In this document: positions 57,201-64,000 of the stretch, in pieces
Layout: every line of letters starts with the position of its first letter
Numbering within the stretch: the first letter of the stretch is position 1
DNA from: Roseburia zhanii
GTDB lineage: Bacteria; Bacillota; Clostridia; Lachnospirales; Lachnospiraceae
DNA: 64,000 nt
Direction of reading: 5' to 3'
Assembly (NCBI RefSeq): GCF_014287635.1
Contig: NZ_JACOPH010000010.1
Location: forward strand, 1-64,000
The notes under the pieces: generated by a model
The model's input: the letters and a program-made list of their open reading frames with translations, nothing else
Told to the model about the DNA's origin: nothing
The model's database searches: none
Program-made: the position numbers and the translations under genes

Positions 57201-59972
57201 GATGTCCCAGACCAGATCTATACCGGAAAAGCATCAGAACCGAAGCCGGAGATCACATGGAATGATGTGGCATTAGATCCAAGAAGTGATTATACACTTA
57301 CTTATGATAATAATATCGAATTAGGTGAAGCAACCGTAACGATCGAAGGTATTGGCAATTATACCGGTACTGTGGTTAAGAAGTTTAATATTATCAAAGT
57401 CCCGGTAGAACGTATGGAAATGGAATACCAGAAGGTATGGCAGTATACCGGTAATCCGATCGAGCCGCCAGTGAAGATCTCTTATGAAGATACAGCAGGC
57501 AATAAGATCTCATTAGATAACAGTGAATTTACGATCACATATAAGAATACAATAGACTGTGGTGTAGAAACCGGTTTGATCACAATAACCGGAAATGGCA
57601 ATTACGAAGGAACGAAGAAATGTTTCTATACGATTGAGCAGCGTGCATTGACCGATGCAGCGGTCACAATGGATAAGATCCCAAGTCAGGTATTAGATGC
57701 GGATAATAAAGCAGAGCCGAAGCCGGTGATCATATTCAGACCGGATTCAAAGACAACATATACCCTGATCGAAGGTGCTGACTATGAAATTTCCTATACA
57801 AACAATACTGTAGTAGGTGGAAATGGAACGATCACGATCAAAGGTCTGCATAATTTCACAGGAACGCTTTCACAGCAGTTTTATATCGGAAAAGATATCA
57901 AACAGTATATTGACAGCATAGAATTTGTAGACACACCGGATTATATCTATAATGGTAAAGCACATACACCGGCGATCAAGGTCAACTTAAAAGATGGTGT
58001 CAGTGCAGATTTAGTAGAAGGCAGGGATTACGAAGTCTTATACGATGGTCAGTCAAAAGACAGCATCACAGATGATACTTATGCAACAAAAGCAGGTCTG
58101 CATAAAGTCTCTCTCAGCGGCTTAGATCCATATGGCGGTGGAATAGAACTTACTTATGAGATCAGTAAACGTGATATCAATAAAGTGAAATTTGATATTG
58201 AAGACCAGTCTTATACAGGAAGTGAAGTACATCCGTTTATCATGGGTATTGATGTAGATGCAAATACCACATTAGGCGAAGATGAATCTACAGCAGTAAA
58301 CACCGGAGATATCAGCAGAGATGGTATGCTTGTAAATAAAAATGCATTTACGACTTCATACGAAGGTAACTGCACAGATATCGGTACTGTAAAAGTGACG
58401 ATCACAGCAACGGATGCTTCAAACTATACAGGCAGCAGGGAATTAGAATTTAAGATTGTGCCAAAGGATCTTAACAGTGATGCAGTTTTAAGCAGTACAG
58501 TTGAGAAGCAGGAGTATACCGGAAAAGCAGTCACACCGGGTGTAGAGCTGACCGACTTACAGAGAAATCCGGATGGAGAAGTTTTTGATCCGGCAGTAGA
58601 TACCAAGTATTATACCTTAGTAGAAGGAGTAGATTATAACGTAGAATATACGGATAACATTTATCCAGGTGTAGTGACGATGACGATTACAGGTGTAAAC
58701 CACTATACCGGAACACTTGCTAAGCGGTTTGAGATCACCGCTGATCTTGCAAATGCAGTGATCGCTCCGATACCGGCACAGATGTACCAGAATGGAACAC
58801 CGGTCACACCGGAATTAACCGTAACATTAGGAGACCGTACCTTATTATTGAACTTTGATTATACCGTTACTTACAGTAACAATACCGGACGCGGAACAGC
58901 AACAGCTACGATCTATCCGGTAGCAGGAAGTATGTATACCGGAAGCCAGTCAGCAACATTCGAGATCAGCCGTGAATTATCATCCGATACAGTAACGGTT
59001 ATGATGATCGACCGCAGTTTCAGTTATACTGGTTCTGCGATCACTCCGGAGATCGGTGTGATCTATGGTGACAACCAGAGATTGACCGCAGGTGTAGATT
59101 ATACGGTATCTTATGAAAATAATGTCAATGTCGGTACAGCAACTGCAAGGATCACAGGAACAGGAGTCTTTACAGGAACAGTACTTGTGAACTTCACGAT
59201 CATCAAACGTAGCATTATAAGGTGTAACTTTGGTAATATTTTAGAGCAGTTATATAATGGAAGTGCAACAGACCAGACACCGTTAGTTACCGATGGAGGA
59301 CGTACGTTAACAGCAGGTACAGACTATACGGTCGCTTATGTAAATAATACACAGCCGGGTATTGCAACGATGACGATTACCGGTAAAGGAAATTATGGCG
59401 GTATTAAGACGATCCGCTATCTGATCAATGTAAAAGACATGACAGAAATAACAGCAAGTGCAGCAAGCAGTAAAGTAAAACTGTCATGGGATCCGGTAGA
59501 TGGAGCTGGCGGATATGCGATCTATACAGCAGATAATAAGCTGATCGCAAAGACAACGGCAACATCTTATACACATAAGAAGTTGAAATCCATGAAGACA
59601 TATACATATAAAGTAAGACCATATGTTGTGTCAGACGGAGCATGTTATTATGGAGGATTCTCCAACACGATCAGTATTATGACAAAACCTGCAAAAGTAT
59701 CGAAAGTGAAGCTGAAGGCAGGGAACGGTCAGACCACAATAAAATGGAAGAAGATCAAAGGTGTCAGCGGTTATGCAATTTACAGAAGCACGAAGAAGTC
59801 CGGCAGTTACAAGAAAATCAAGACAGTAAAGAAAGCTTCGACAACCAGCTACACGAATAAGAACTTAAGCAGCAATAAGAAATATTATTATAAAGTCAGA
59901 GCATACAAAAAGGTAAAGGGCAAGAAGGTTTACGGCAGTTATTCTTCCGTAAAATCAGTCAGAACAAAATAA
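51282..59972 (+). CDS. giant modular surface protein, ~29 tandem Ig-like modules
   Basis: A 2,896-residue secreted protein. A signal peptide (1-30), an N-terminal domain of about 200 residues and a BIG2 domain (about 230-315, VTVDDNGKVTAVAAGNANVT) come first. About 29 divergent modules of 73-98 residues follow (to about 2710), each with a YTG...PxVxV strand, a GxDYTVxYxNN turn and a GxGNYTGT strand, an MBG-like Ig fold. Two fibronectin type III domains close it; the last is very Lys-rich (KVKGKKVYGSYSSVKSVRTK). There is no LPXTG-type signal, transmembrane tail or SLH domain, so retention is unclear. The ATG follows AAAGGGAGA. Sortase and an LRR anchored protein follow. Probable adhesin or fibre. 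Confidence 0.85.
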   Translation: MYKDVAKRILASILILCMIGSTPDLTLLAGTEGGSTGAEHTYAYGSSESATTNNYINAGEWIANAYTVEANTDSTMNVQKLQSVAFALDKSAQNGDSTQHIKSADYRIDIYKYKPTEEAADVLTAGTPAATLTGTYEADKCTDGTTYYSVDLADQGKSVVLGNGECFAVKVTLSNAFSKADDGTAETPATQIHYESSNDNGAVSFANGKRLTNRAVHIKAVTVESTQEIPIEGVQFTQNSLTLVKGEEQQLTVDYTPATTSQRGLKWESDDKSVVTVDDNGKVTAVAAGNANVTVKSAVDDSISDTIGIEVCKDIANLTYSVISDQTYQGVALEPTFEVKDGDTVLDKAAGDYAVTYDKNTNVGQASVKVTANGNGYKGEKIVNFNIVPADLGNGSVTAACASTYPATGSKIELSDPAAELTVTYTNKSGTNINLNYAEDGSADFKIKEYKNNIAAGNQACVVLEGTGNYTGTIECYFQIKASAATVKASVDTPSYTYDGSAQRSDVTVKDGETVLKKGRDYKVTYPSDVTSAGTKTIHIEGIDAYDAYAEDVTYVIHSRRLTNGVKFADLPNQVSPVTKDSLEGLSVTYLGKELTVDQDYTIDVTETTGEVTVTLTGIGNFQGTDSKTVKTGINIANCTITVAKATYTGSALTPEVTVTNASGDVVDESNCTLAWRNNVNAGDAASVTVSGIKDYAGVKTQTFPIDARDINTASLAYTTPVVYQKPADPTEPGIISEPTLTYNGRTLKKGTDYDVTFENNEAVGQAKFTVKGKGNFTGNVEKNYSISTADINDTTYMTYSGVDAEYTYTGTAIEPTVILKQNGVQLEKGTDYSVTYSNNTKIGTAHIYISGEGNYKNSETELTFEITKAKITAAVVDAIDDQEFTGKAIKPAFAVSVDGVALTAGVDFDVDYADNIEAGKATITLTGKNNYTGTKTTSFGILKDISTNTNTVKIAPIEAQEYAGDAVKPDIVVTDTYQDGTTVYTLEASKDYTVDYAANNDIGTATVTVTGKGYYKNSLTANFEIVQGDLGEDNTLVKAVLTNANPNALRFTGSEIRPEIKVTCNGHVLSNPTDYKTNYFYNTDVTNSGSTRVRIYGAGKFAGTRTIYFKIIPKDISYDRAIAVEVPAIDALVLEAKGHPDVTVKDMDRNSSGGKLSAGETAGYLLTEGESKDYTLGDVKVNADGSATVEIIGQNNYAGSLIVPFTVNKTDTGNVTIKSSLPADQKSFTYTGNTIIPKPEVTMSVDGLTTTLEEGTDYTVSSDAVDVGTGYTYTINFTGKYTGTYIGKDTFAVTAKNISDADVTVDDIPNQVYTGLPLKPAVTVRYNGNVVNKSNYTIDYSNNTESGATATVAITGQKNFTGSRTAVFQIRQSFEGEISVTGLENAFVYTSKPIEPQVEVLANGKPLVNGVDYTLSYKNNINANDVSGGKPAYVIVNGAGEYAGEKRFKFTISRKNVLDDDVDIEVEDATFTGGMIQPKVKITYHLPDGSDYVLKNQATAGNNRDYDADIGSSSSVGEQVTVKIIPSGINFYVEDGYFTKTFRILPKDLTGSDQALLSDYTITCPAEVQYDAAITVYEPNVILKDKSRASDGTPQTSGSTFYQLEKGKDYTITYQNNTRPGTATYTIEGKGNYTGTYKGSFTILANLKDATVVIKDQTYTGNPITPSFTVSFGDMTLRNEVDYTYEFSDNTNAGTATLTIIGTGSYAGSRKDQTFKILQKPIGDADVIMSHVYGSYSYTGEDVHPDPHFTYNGKKLALNTDFTCTYQDGCSKAGEWYSFTVEGIGNFTGTLNKEYQIGNNYTDSTVKVTLSDYSFEYTGKPITPMVRVTEINAPYTELKQNIDYQFEYEDNVDAGTAYVNTWGDPKQSKYAGNVSVPFEITPKSISDDDVAVASVADTTYTREAIEPTPVVTWNGKELIAGEDFNYVYKNNKDAGTATVTIEGIGNFTGSKSVDFEIKRKDISGVASDITIADVPDQIYTGKASEPKPEITWNDVALDPRSDYTLTYDNNIELGEATVTIEGIGNYTGTVVKKFNIIKVPVERMEMEYQKVWQYTGNPIEPPVKISYEDTAGNKISLDNSEFTITYKNTIDCGVETGLITITGNGNYEGTKKCFYTIEQRALTDAAVTMDKIPSQVLDADNKAEPKPVIIFRPDSKTTYTLIEGADYEISYTNNTVVGGNGTITIKGLHNFTGTLSQQFYIGKDIKQYIDSIEFVDTPDYIYNGKAHTPAIKVNLKDGVSADLVEGRDYEVLYDGQSKDSITDDTYATKAGLHKVSLSGLDPYGGGIELTYEISKRDINKVKFDIEDQSYTGSEVHPFIMGIDVDANTTLGEDESTAVNTGDISRDGMLVNKNAFTTSYEGNCTDIGTVKVTITATDASNYTGSRELEFKIVPKDLNSDAVLSSTVEKQEYTGKAVTPGVELTDLQRNPDGEVFDPAVDTKYYTLVEGVDYNVEYTDNIYPGVVTMTITGVNHYTGTLAKRFEITADLANAVIAPIPAQMYQNGTPVTPELTVTLGDRTLLLNFDYTVTYSNNTGRGTATATIYPVAGSMYTGSQSATFEISRELSSDTVTVMMIDRSFSYTGSAITPEIGVIYGDNQRLTAGVDYTVSYENNVNVGTATARITGTGVFTGTVLVNFTIIKRSIIRCNFGNILEQLYNGSATDQTPLVTDGGRTLTAGTDYTVAYVNNTQPGIATMTITGKGNYGGIKTIRYLINVKDMTEITASAASSKVKLSWDPVDGAGGYAIYTADNKLIAKTTATSYTHKKLKSMKTYTYKVRPYVVSDGACYYGGFSNTISIMTKPAKVSKVKLKAGNGQTTIKWKKIKGVSGYAIYRSTKKSGSYKKIKTVKKASTTSYTNKNLSSNKKYYYKVRAYKKVKGKKVYGSYSSVKSVRTK

Positions 59973-59985
59973 AGGGTAGCTTTTT

Positions 59986-61074
59986 ATGGCGGAAAAATAC
60001 AGAATAGGTGCATATGAGTTTGAAACTCGTGAAGCATGGGAAAATGCCCTTGATGATGTCAAAAAAATTGAATCCATTGTGGATCGGATAGATATTGATG
60101 ATCCCGAACATGTATTGTCGATCTATAAACTGATCCGCAATGGAAAGATAAAGTTTAAAAGTGAATTAGGAGCAGTTTTTCTCTGCGATCTGTCAGACCG
60201 GGTGGCACAGTATTCACAGATGAAGATGGCAGAAAAACCGTCGGGAAAGACGTTTCTATATAAAGTGGCAGGAATTGCCTTTATGGTACTTGCCATAATC
60301 TGTTTTTTGGTATATGGTTATTTTGGATACCGTGAAAAGCAGGCAACACGTAAGTTAGAAGAACAGCAGAACCAGAAGGATATCTCGCGTGCGATCGGCT
60401 GGTACGTTGACAGAGTCAAAGAGAAGAACCAGACATCGGAAGGTGATGCAGCTGCAACACCACAGACCACAGAGGCAGAAAGCAGGAAAACTCTTGAGAT
60501 CTTACAGGAGTATCAGGTCTGGTGCGATAGAAATCCCGATTTTGCAGGATGGTTACAGATCGATGATACACAGATCAATCTGCCGGTTCTTAAGACAACG
60601 GATAATGAATATTATCTTCACAAAGATATTGATAAAAATGATGATATCAATGGAACACTTTTTTTAGATTATCGTGATAACATCGAAACACCGAGTACAA
60701 ATATGATCATCTATGGTCATAATATGAAAAGCGGTGAGATGTTTGGGGGACTGAAAAAGTATTTAGATGCAGATTATGTGGCATCCCATGACAAGATCCA
60801 TTTCGATACGATTTATGAGAAACGGGTATATCAGGTGATTGCTGTATGCCTTTCAGAAGTTGGATATCAGGATGATGCAACGGAACGGTATTACAATTTT
60901 ATTGATGCAGATGATACAGGAAATCTACAGACATTCTTAAGTACGATCCGGGAATGTGCTGTATATGATAAAACACAGGATGTGACAGATGACGACAGTT
61001 TTCTGACGTTATCTACCTGTAACAGCTATGTCGAAGATGGAAGACTCTTTGTCGTAGCAAAAAAAATACAATAG
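59986..61074 (+). CDS. class B sortase
   Basis: A 362-residue sortase. The N-terminal ~90 residues are cytoplasmic, with one membrane helix at about 88-112 (VAGIAFMVLAIICFLVYGYF). The catalytic residues are H245 in IIYGHNMKSGEMFGG, C345 in TLSTCNSY and R353 in EDGRLFVV. The YGHN and NMKSGEMFGGLKKY patterns favour class B. It starts 13 bases after the giant protein and is followed after 32 bases by a PKTG-signal protein, its likely substrate. Its cytoplasmic N-terminal extension is longer than usual. Confidence 0.92.
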   Translation: MAEKYRIGAYEFETREAWENALDDVKKIESIVDRIDIDDPEHVLSIYKLIRNGKIKFKSELGAVFLCDLSDRVAQYSQMKMAEKPSGKTFLYKVAGIAFMVLAIICFLVYGYFGYREKQATRKLEEQQNQKDISRAIGWYVDRVKEKNQTSEGDAAATPQTTEAESRKTLEILQEYQVWCDRNPDFAGWLQIDDTQINLPVLKTTDNEYYLHKDIDKNDDINGTLFLDYRDNIETPSTNMIIYGHNMKSGEMFGGLKKYLDADYVASHDKIHFDTIYEKRVYQVIAVCLSEVGYQDDATERYYNFIDADDTGNLQTFLSTIRECAVYDKTQDVTDDDSFLTLSTCNSYVEDGRLFVVAKKIQ

Positions 61075-61106
61075 CAGGGAAGCTATGGAGTATAGGAGTG
61101 GTGAAA

Positions 61107-62861
61107 ATGAAAAAAAGTCTATTAGTACGTGCAGGAGCTATTGTCATGATGCTGGTCGCAACATTCTTTCTGCTTGTACCTGATATGGTACGTGCAGGCG
61201 GGGATGCTGCAGGAGAGCCATCAACAGAAGTGACAGCTGAGACACCAGCGGGGGAACCGGAACAACCGGCAGCGAAGCCGGAAACACCATCAGAACCGGC
61301 AACAGAGCAACCATCGACAGAGCCGGCAGAACCGGAACAGCCGGCAACAGAACAACCGGAACAAGAACCGGAAACACCGTCAGAGCCATCGACAGAACAG
61401 CCGGCGACGGAACAGCCATCGACAGAACAACCGGCAACGGAGCAGCCATCGACAGAACAGCCGGCAACGGAGCAGCCATCGACAGAACAGCCGGCGACCG
61501 AACAGCCAGCGGCAGAGCAGCCGGTAGAAGAAACCCCATCAACAGAACAGACAGCTACAGAAACACCGGCAGCAGAAGATACTGCACAGAATACAGAAGA
61601 AGTGCAGAAAAGATTAGCTGAACTGAGAAAAGGTTTAGATGCAGACGTGTCTACAAGGACAGTCACACCGATCAGTAATGATAAATTAGTGATCGGAAGT
61701 GATGCAACAGATGGATTTATCATTGAAGGAACGACGATCACCGGATATCAGGGAATAGGTGGACATATAATTATTCCGGAAGGAATTACAACGATCGGTG
61801 ATAATGCATTTTTTGGAGTTACGTCTATTACAGGCGTAACATTCCCGGGTAGTTTACAGACAATCGGAAGTTCTGCATTTAATGGATGTAGTAATCTTGC
61901 AGAAGTTACGATTCCTGCAAGTGTGACAACCGTTGGAGTATCCGCCTTTGCAAATTGTACAGGACTAGGTTCTGTTGGACTTACATCTTCAACAGGTACA
62001 GTCGTACAGGGAGAATTTTATAATTGTATCAGTCTGACAAGTATTGCAGTTCCGGAAGGAGTATCAAGCGTGGCATCACAGGCATTTGGAAACTGCAGTA
62101 ACTTAACGGCGGTATCATTACCGGCTTCATTAGCAAGTTTAGATATGAATGCATTTGCCGGAGATGTAAACCTTGGATCTATTTCAGTTGCAGAGGGAAA
62201 TGGCAGCTATTCATCATATGATGGCTGTGTATATACTGCAGGTGGAGCACAGATGCTTTTGTGCCCGGCAGGTAAGACATCTGTAACGTTCAGTTCCGGT
62301 ATCCAGGGTATCTCATCAGGAGCGTTTACAGGATGCAATTATCTGACAAGCGTAACAGTTCCGGCATCTGCAAGCACGATCGCATCTGATGCATTTGCAG
62401 GAAGTGCGATCCGTTCCGTAACAATTCCGTCACAGGTAACTGCAATTGGATCACAGTCTGCATGGACTCCGAATGTCGTATATGGTTACAGTGGTTCTAC
62501 AGCGGAATCATGGGCAGATGAAAACAATTATGTATTTGAAACATTAGATGGTTCAAATAGTAATAAACCAGATCATGATGACGATGATCCGGTAAAGCCG
62601 GATGATCCGGAAAAGCCAGGTAATGGCAATGGTGGCAGTTCTAACAGTGGAACAAATACCACAACCGTAACAGCCGCAGGACCTGCTGTAGCAACCGGTA
62701 CTTATGCAACAATTTCTTCAAATGGCGGAAACCATGTAAAGGATGCAACACCAAAGACCGGTGTAGAAGATTATGGAAGATATTTCCTGTTTTCAGCAAT
62801 ATTACTGATCGGAGCAGCATTTTTTGCATACAGTATGAAACTTAGTTACGAGGGAAAATAA
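61107..62861 (+). CDS. BspA-type LRR surface protein with PKTG sorting signal
   Basis: A 584-residue wall protein. A signal peptide (1-32) is followed by a Glu/Pro/Thr/Ala stalk (residues 33-165, repeats such as STEQPATEQP), then BspA-type leucine-rich repeats (about 190-460, FGNCSNLTAVSLPASLASL, FNGCSNLAEVTIPASV). A short Asp/Pro linker (about 490-515) precedes the C-terminal signal: TPKTG at 548-552, a membrane helix (FLFSAILLIGAAFFAY) and a basic end. The T-P-K-T-G motif differs from canonical LPXTG. The start ATG is 9 bases after GGAG; a GTG pair just upstream is less likely. BspA repeats bind host or bacterial proteins in related species. Confidence 0.88.
   Translation: MKKSLLVRAGAIVMMLVATFFLLVPDMVRAGGDAAGEPSTEVTAETPAGEPEQPAAKPETPSEPATEQPSTEPAEPEQPATEQPEQEPETPSEPSTEQPATEQPSTEQPATEQPSTEQPATEQPSTEQPATEQPAAEQPVEETPSTEQTATETPAAEDTAQNTEEVQKRLAELRKGLDADVSTRTVTPISNDKLVIGSDATDGFIIEGTTITGYQGIGGHIIIPEGITTIGDNAFFGVTSITGVTFPGSLQTIGSSAFNGCSNLAEVTIPASVTTVGVSAFANCTGLGSVGLTSSTGTVVQGEFYNCISLTSIAVPEGVSSVASQAFGNCSNLTAVSLPASLASLDMNAFAGDVNLGSISVAEGNGSYSSYDGCVYTAGGAQMLLCPAGKTSVTFSSGIQGISSGAFTGCNYLTSVTVPASASTIASDAFAGSAIRSVTIPSQVTAIGSQSAWTPNVVYGYSGSTAESWADENNYVFETLDGSNSNKPDHDDDDPVKPDDPEKPGNGNGGSSNSGTNTTTVTAAGPAVATGTYATISSNGGNHVKDATPKTGVEDYGRYFLFSAILLIGAAFFAYSMKLSYEGK
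61379..61516 (+). repeat. tandem 30-bp coding repeats (Pro/Thr/Glu stalk)
   Basis: Units near CCATCGACAGAACAGCCGGC AACGGAGCAG (written in two parts) recur about four times with few changes, encoding STEQPATEQP. Such tracts expand and shrink by slippage and change stalk length. Confidence 0.8.
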
Positions 62862-62929
62862 TTTAGATTTCTAGTGCCGATGGAAGATCAGTGCACGTAC
62901 AAAAGACTTTTTAAGATAGAGAGATATGA

Positions 62930-62960
62930 CTGAGGCAGAATGGCGGTCATATCTCTTTTT
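62930..62960 (+). terminator. terminator of the surface protein operon
   Basis: A perfect 11-bp stem AGAGATATGAC / GTCATATCTCT followed by TTTT, 69 bases after the stop codon. Confidence 0.92.
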
Positions 62961-62999
62961 ACATAATAGGAAAGCTGGCAGATTTAAACGCACAAAGCG

Positions 63000-63034
63000 A
63001 AGGCGACATCAAATGCTTTATTCGATGCCGCCTT
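63000..63034. terminator. possible terminator of the minus-strand small-ORF transcript
   Basis: AAGGCGACATC / GATGCCGCCTT pair with one mismatch and a 13-base loop. Transcripts coming from the promoter at 63502 on the minus strand would meet it about 460 bases later; the T tract is weak. Confidence 0.5.
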
Positions 63035-63071
63035 CTAAACTATACTGTCCATGGGACTGTACCTTCCTTAT

Positions 63072-63161
63072 TTAATTATTTTCCATTACCAAAATCCGTA
63101 ATACGATTTCCCTTTTGTTTTCCATGAAGTTTTGAACTGGAATCATATCTGAATATTTCAT
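63072..63161 (-). CDS. 29-residue small ORF on the minus strand
   Basis: An ATG preceded by TGGAGGATCAG starts MKYSDMIPVQNFMENKREIV and ends at TAA after 29 codons. The ribosome site is excellent. The product is amphipathic with basic and acidic residues and no signal. Similarity to any known small protein is not recognised, and translation in another frame across the same DNA is also open, so this is provisional. Confidence 0.35.
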   Translation of the reverse strand: MKYSDMIPVQNFMENKREIVLRILVMENN

Positions 63162-63327
63162 CTGATCCTCCATTCACGGTTCTCTTTTCTTTCGTTTCAT
63201 GGTATCGTCCGGATTCATTTCACGAATCTGTTGTCTGGAATCTCTTTTTCGGAAATCTGTAATTCTTATTTAAAAATTCTGTGAATTTCCGACTCCTTTT
63301 TGTTATTTCAAAAGGATGTTTGAAGTG

Positions 63328-63420
63328 TTACGTTACTGTTTTGGTGGACTGTACCTCCTTTGTATGAAATTTGTTTTTGATTGTTAAGTAATCGTTTCTG
63401 GTGGAATCTCCCTCTTTCAT
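63328..63420 (-). CDS. 30-residue small ORF on the minus strand
   Basis: An ATG about 50 bases downstream of the promoter -10 and preceded by GGAGAAGAAACGGGA starts MKEGDSTRNDYLTIKNKFHT and ends after 30 codons. It may be a leader peptide or decay product. No family is recognised. Confidence 0.3.
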   Translation of the reverse strand: MKEGDSTRNDYLTIKNKFHTKEVQSTKTVT

Positions 63421-63473
63421 TCCCGTTTCTTCTCCGGTTATTTTTAATTGTCTTTCTTTGTTTTGTTGTATTC

Positions 63474-63502
63474 ATTTTATCTAATAATCATTGAAATGTC
63501 AA
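63474..63502 (-). promoter_or_regulatory. consensus minus-strand promoter
   Basis: On the minus strand TTGACA (63502-63497) and TAAAAT (63479-63474) are 17 bases apart. The surroundings are very AT-rich. It drives transcription towards the two small ORFs. Confidence 0.75.
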
Positions 63503-63618
63503 TGCAAAATTTAGATTTTATTATTTAGTAATTCTTATAATTAGAAAAAGATTCATAATCTATAGAATATTCTGACAATTATAGAATACTGAAAAAGACG
63601 TTCAATATTGCGGTTATA

Positions 63619-63659
63619 TTCTTATGTATCTGAACAGTGGGTGTTCAGGTACATAAGAA
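63619..63659. repeat. 18-bp hairpin downstream of the TSCPD gene
   Basis: TTCTTATGTATCTGAACA / TGTTCAGGTACATAAGAA pair over 18 bases with one G-T pair and a 5-base loop. It follows the minus-strand TSCPD gene by 19 bases and may end its transcript. Its plan is like the hairpin at 20265-20291. Confidence 0.7.
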
Positions 63660-63678
63660 ATGTATATGGTGCTGTACA

Positions 63679-63936
63679 TCAGGCATTCTGCTCAAGTGCT
63701 GCACGACAGGCTTTGGCAAGCTGGTCGCCGCAGGATGTATTCTTAAAGCCACAATGGATGCCGCTGATACGGCTTTCAATTTCTTCAACGGTCATGCCTT
63801 CTACCAGTTTTGGAATGGCTTTTAAGTTGCCGTCACAGCCGCCGGTAAATTTCACATTGTGTACGACATTGCCATCTAATTCTAATTCAATCTGTGAAGA
63901 ACAGGTTCCTTTGGTGCGGTAAGTAAATTTCTTCAT
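63679..63936 (-). CDS. TSCPD domain protein (TIGR03905 type)
   Basis: An 85-residue protein. The TSCPD domain is seen in KFTYRTKGTCSSQIELELDG, VHNVKFTGGCDGNLKAIPKL and GIHCGFKNTSCGDQLAKACR. Cysteines near residues 12, 34, 62, 69 and 76 are spaced as in this family, which is related to the C-terminal domain of B12-dependent ribonucleotide reductases. Its role is unknown, perhaps metal binding. The ATG follows AAAGGAG on the minus strand. Nothing is supportable in the last 64 bases beyond its ribosome site. Confidence 0.88.
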   Translation of the reverse strand: MKKFTYRTKGTCSSQIELELDGNVVHNVKFTGGCDGNLKAIPKLVEGMTVEEIESRISGIHCGFKNTSCGDQLAKACRAALEQNA

Positions 63937-64000
63937 AAAGAAAACTCCTTTCTGACATATTTGTGATTATTTTTAATGTCTGCGGATCTAAAGATCCGCC

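Larger units (their letters stand above)
62862..63678. other. 817-base intergenic region, minus-strand promoter and small ORFs
   Basis: This long gap has, in order, the terminator of the surface operon (62930-62960), an 11-bp stem at 63000-63034, two tiny minus-strand ORFs with ribosome sites, a consensus minus-strand promoter (63474-63502), an AT-rich stretch, and a hairpin at 63619-63659. No larger gene was seen on either strand. Confidence 0.7.

Noticed and set aside
51282..59972. CRISPR-like or transposon repeat array
   Set aside because: The periodicity is protein-level; DNA repeats are divergent, lack constant spacers and stay in one long open frame.
61013..61741. 242-codon minus-strand ORF rich in Gly-Cys-Ser repeats
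   Set aside because: It is the antisense shadow of the Pro/Thr/Glu repeats of the LRR protein; no ribosome site and a composition forced by the other strand.

Overview
The window looks like chromosomal DNA of a motile gut Lachnospiraceae (Roseburia-like Clostridia). Coding is AT-rich with strong GGAGG ribosome sites. Gene content fits such an anaerobe: an iron-type alcohol dehydrogenase, an NADP-type glutamate dehydrogenase, ThiW-dependent thiazole salvage, a class B sortase, two chemoreceptors and a YjfB-type motility protein. The genus is an inference; no rRNA or tRNA gene was seen.

Layout. 0-6.5 kb: a DUF2325 protein, an alcohol dehydrogenase behind a palindromic operator, a chemoreceptor, and an AgrA/AgrC-like LytTR two-component system. 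Directly after the kinase come two LytTR-type boxes, a 19-codon ORF with its own ribosome site, and a terminator. 6.5-9.7 kb: an AAA ATPase followed by a truncated RloB-like remnant, then a diaminopimelate decarboxylase-like gene. 9.7-17.5 kb: a MacAB-type export operon on the minus strand, a decayed VTC-domain gene, a LiaF-like protein and small membrane proteins. 17.5-25.9 kb: a second chemoreceptor, a patatin-like lipase, a GPH symporter, a 2-hydroxyacid dehydrogenase, a zinc PLC-family protein and an LTA-synthase-like enzyme. 25.9-32.6 kb: thiD-thiW-thiM, gdhA, nudC, a self-controlled HTH/DUF3169 pair and a signal peptidase. 32.6-33.7 kb: rplM-rpsI.

33.7-40.6 kb is a probable integrated island. 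The 3' end of rpsI and a site 6.9 kb downstream share an 18-bp repeat with one mismatch. The island holds a BceRS-like two-component system, a BceAB-like ABC transporter, an HTH membrane regulator, a promoter-to-terminator noncoding RNA and a small orphan ORF, but no recombinase.

40.9-51.1 kb: an oxidoreductase, a HelD-like helicase, a YjfB protein, then a thiazole operon (thiS-thiG fusion, thiH, tenI) behind a leader with a 19-bp terminator stem, followed by a hybrid histidine kinase and a MATE exporter. 51.3-62.9 kb: a surface locus with a ~2,900-residue protein of about 29 tandem modules, a class B sortase, and a leucine-rich-repeat protein with a PKTG sorting signal. 63-64 kb: a minus-strand region with a consensus promoter and two tiny ORFs, then a TSCPD protein.

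How parts fit. ThiD/ThiW/ThiM (salvage) and ThiSG/ThiH/TenI (synthesis) together supply the thiazole half of thiamine; ThiC, ThiE and ThiF are not in the window. The most unusual items are the LytTR boxes with the tiny peptide, the rpsI island with its RNA, the thiS leader and ThiS-ThiG fusion, and the giant modular surface protein with its sortase.
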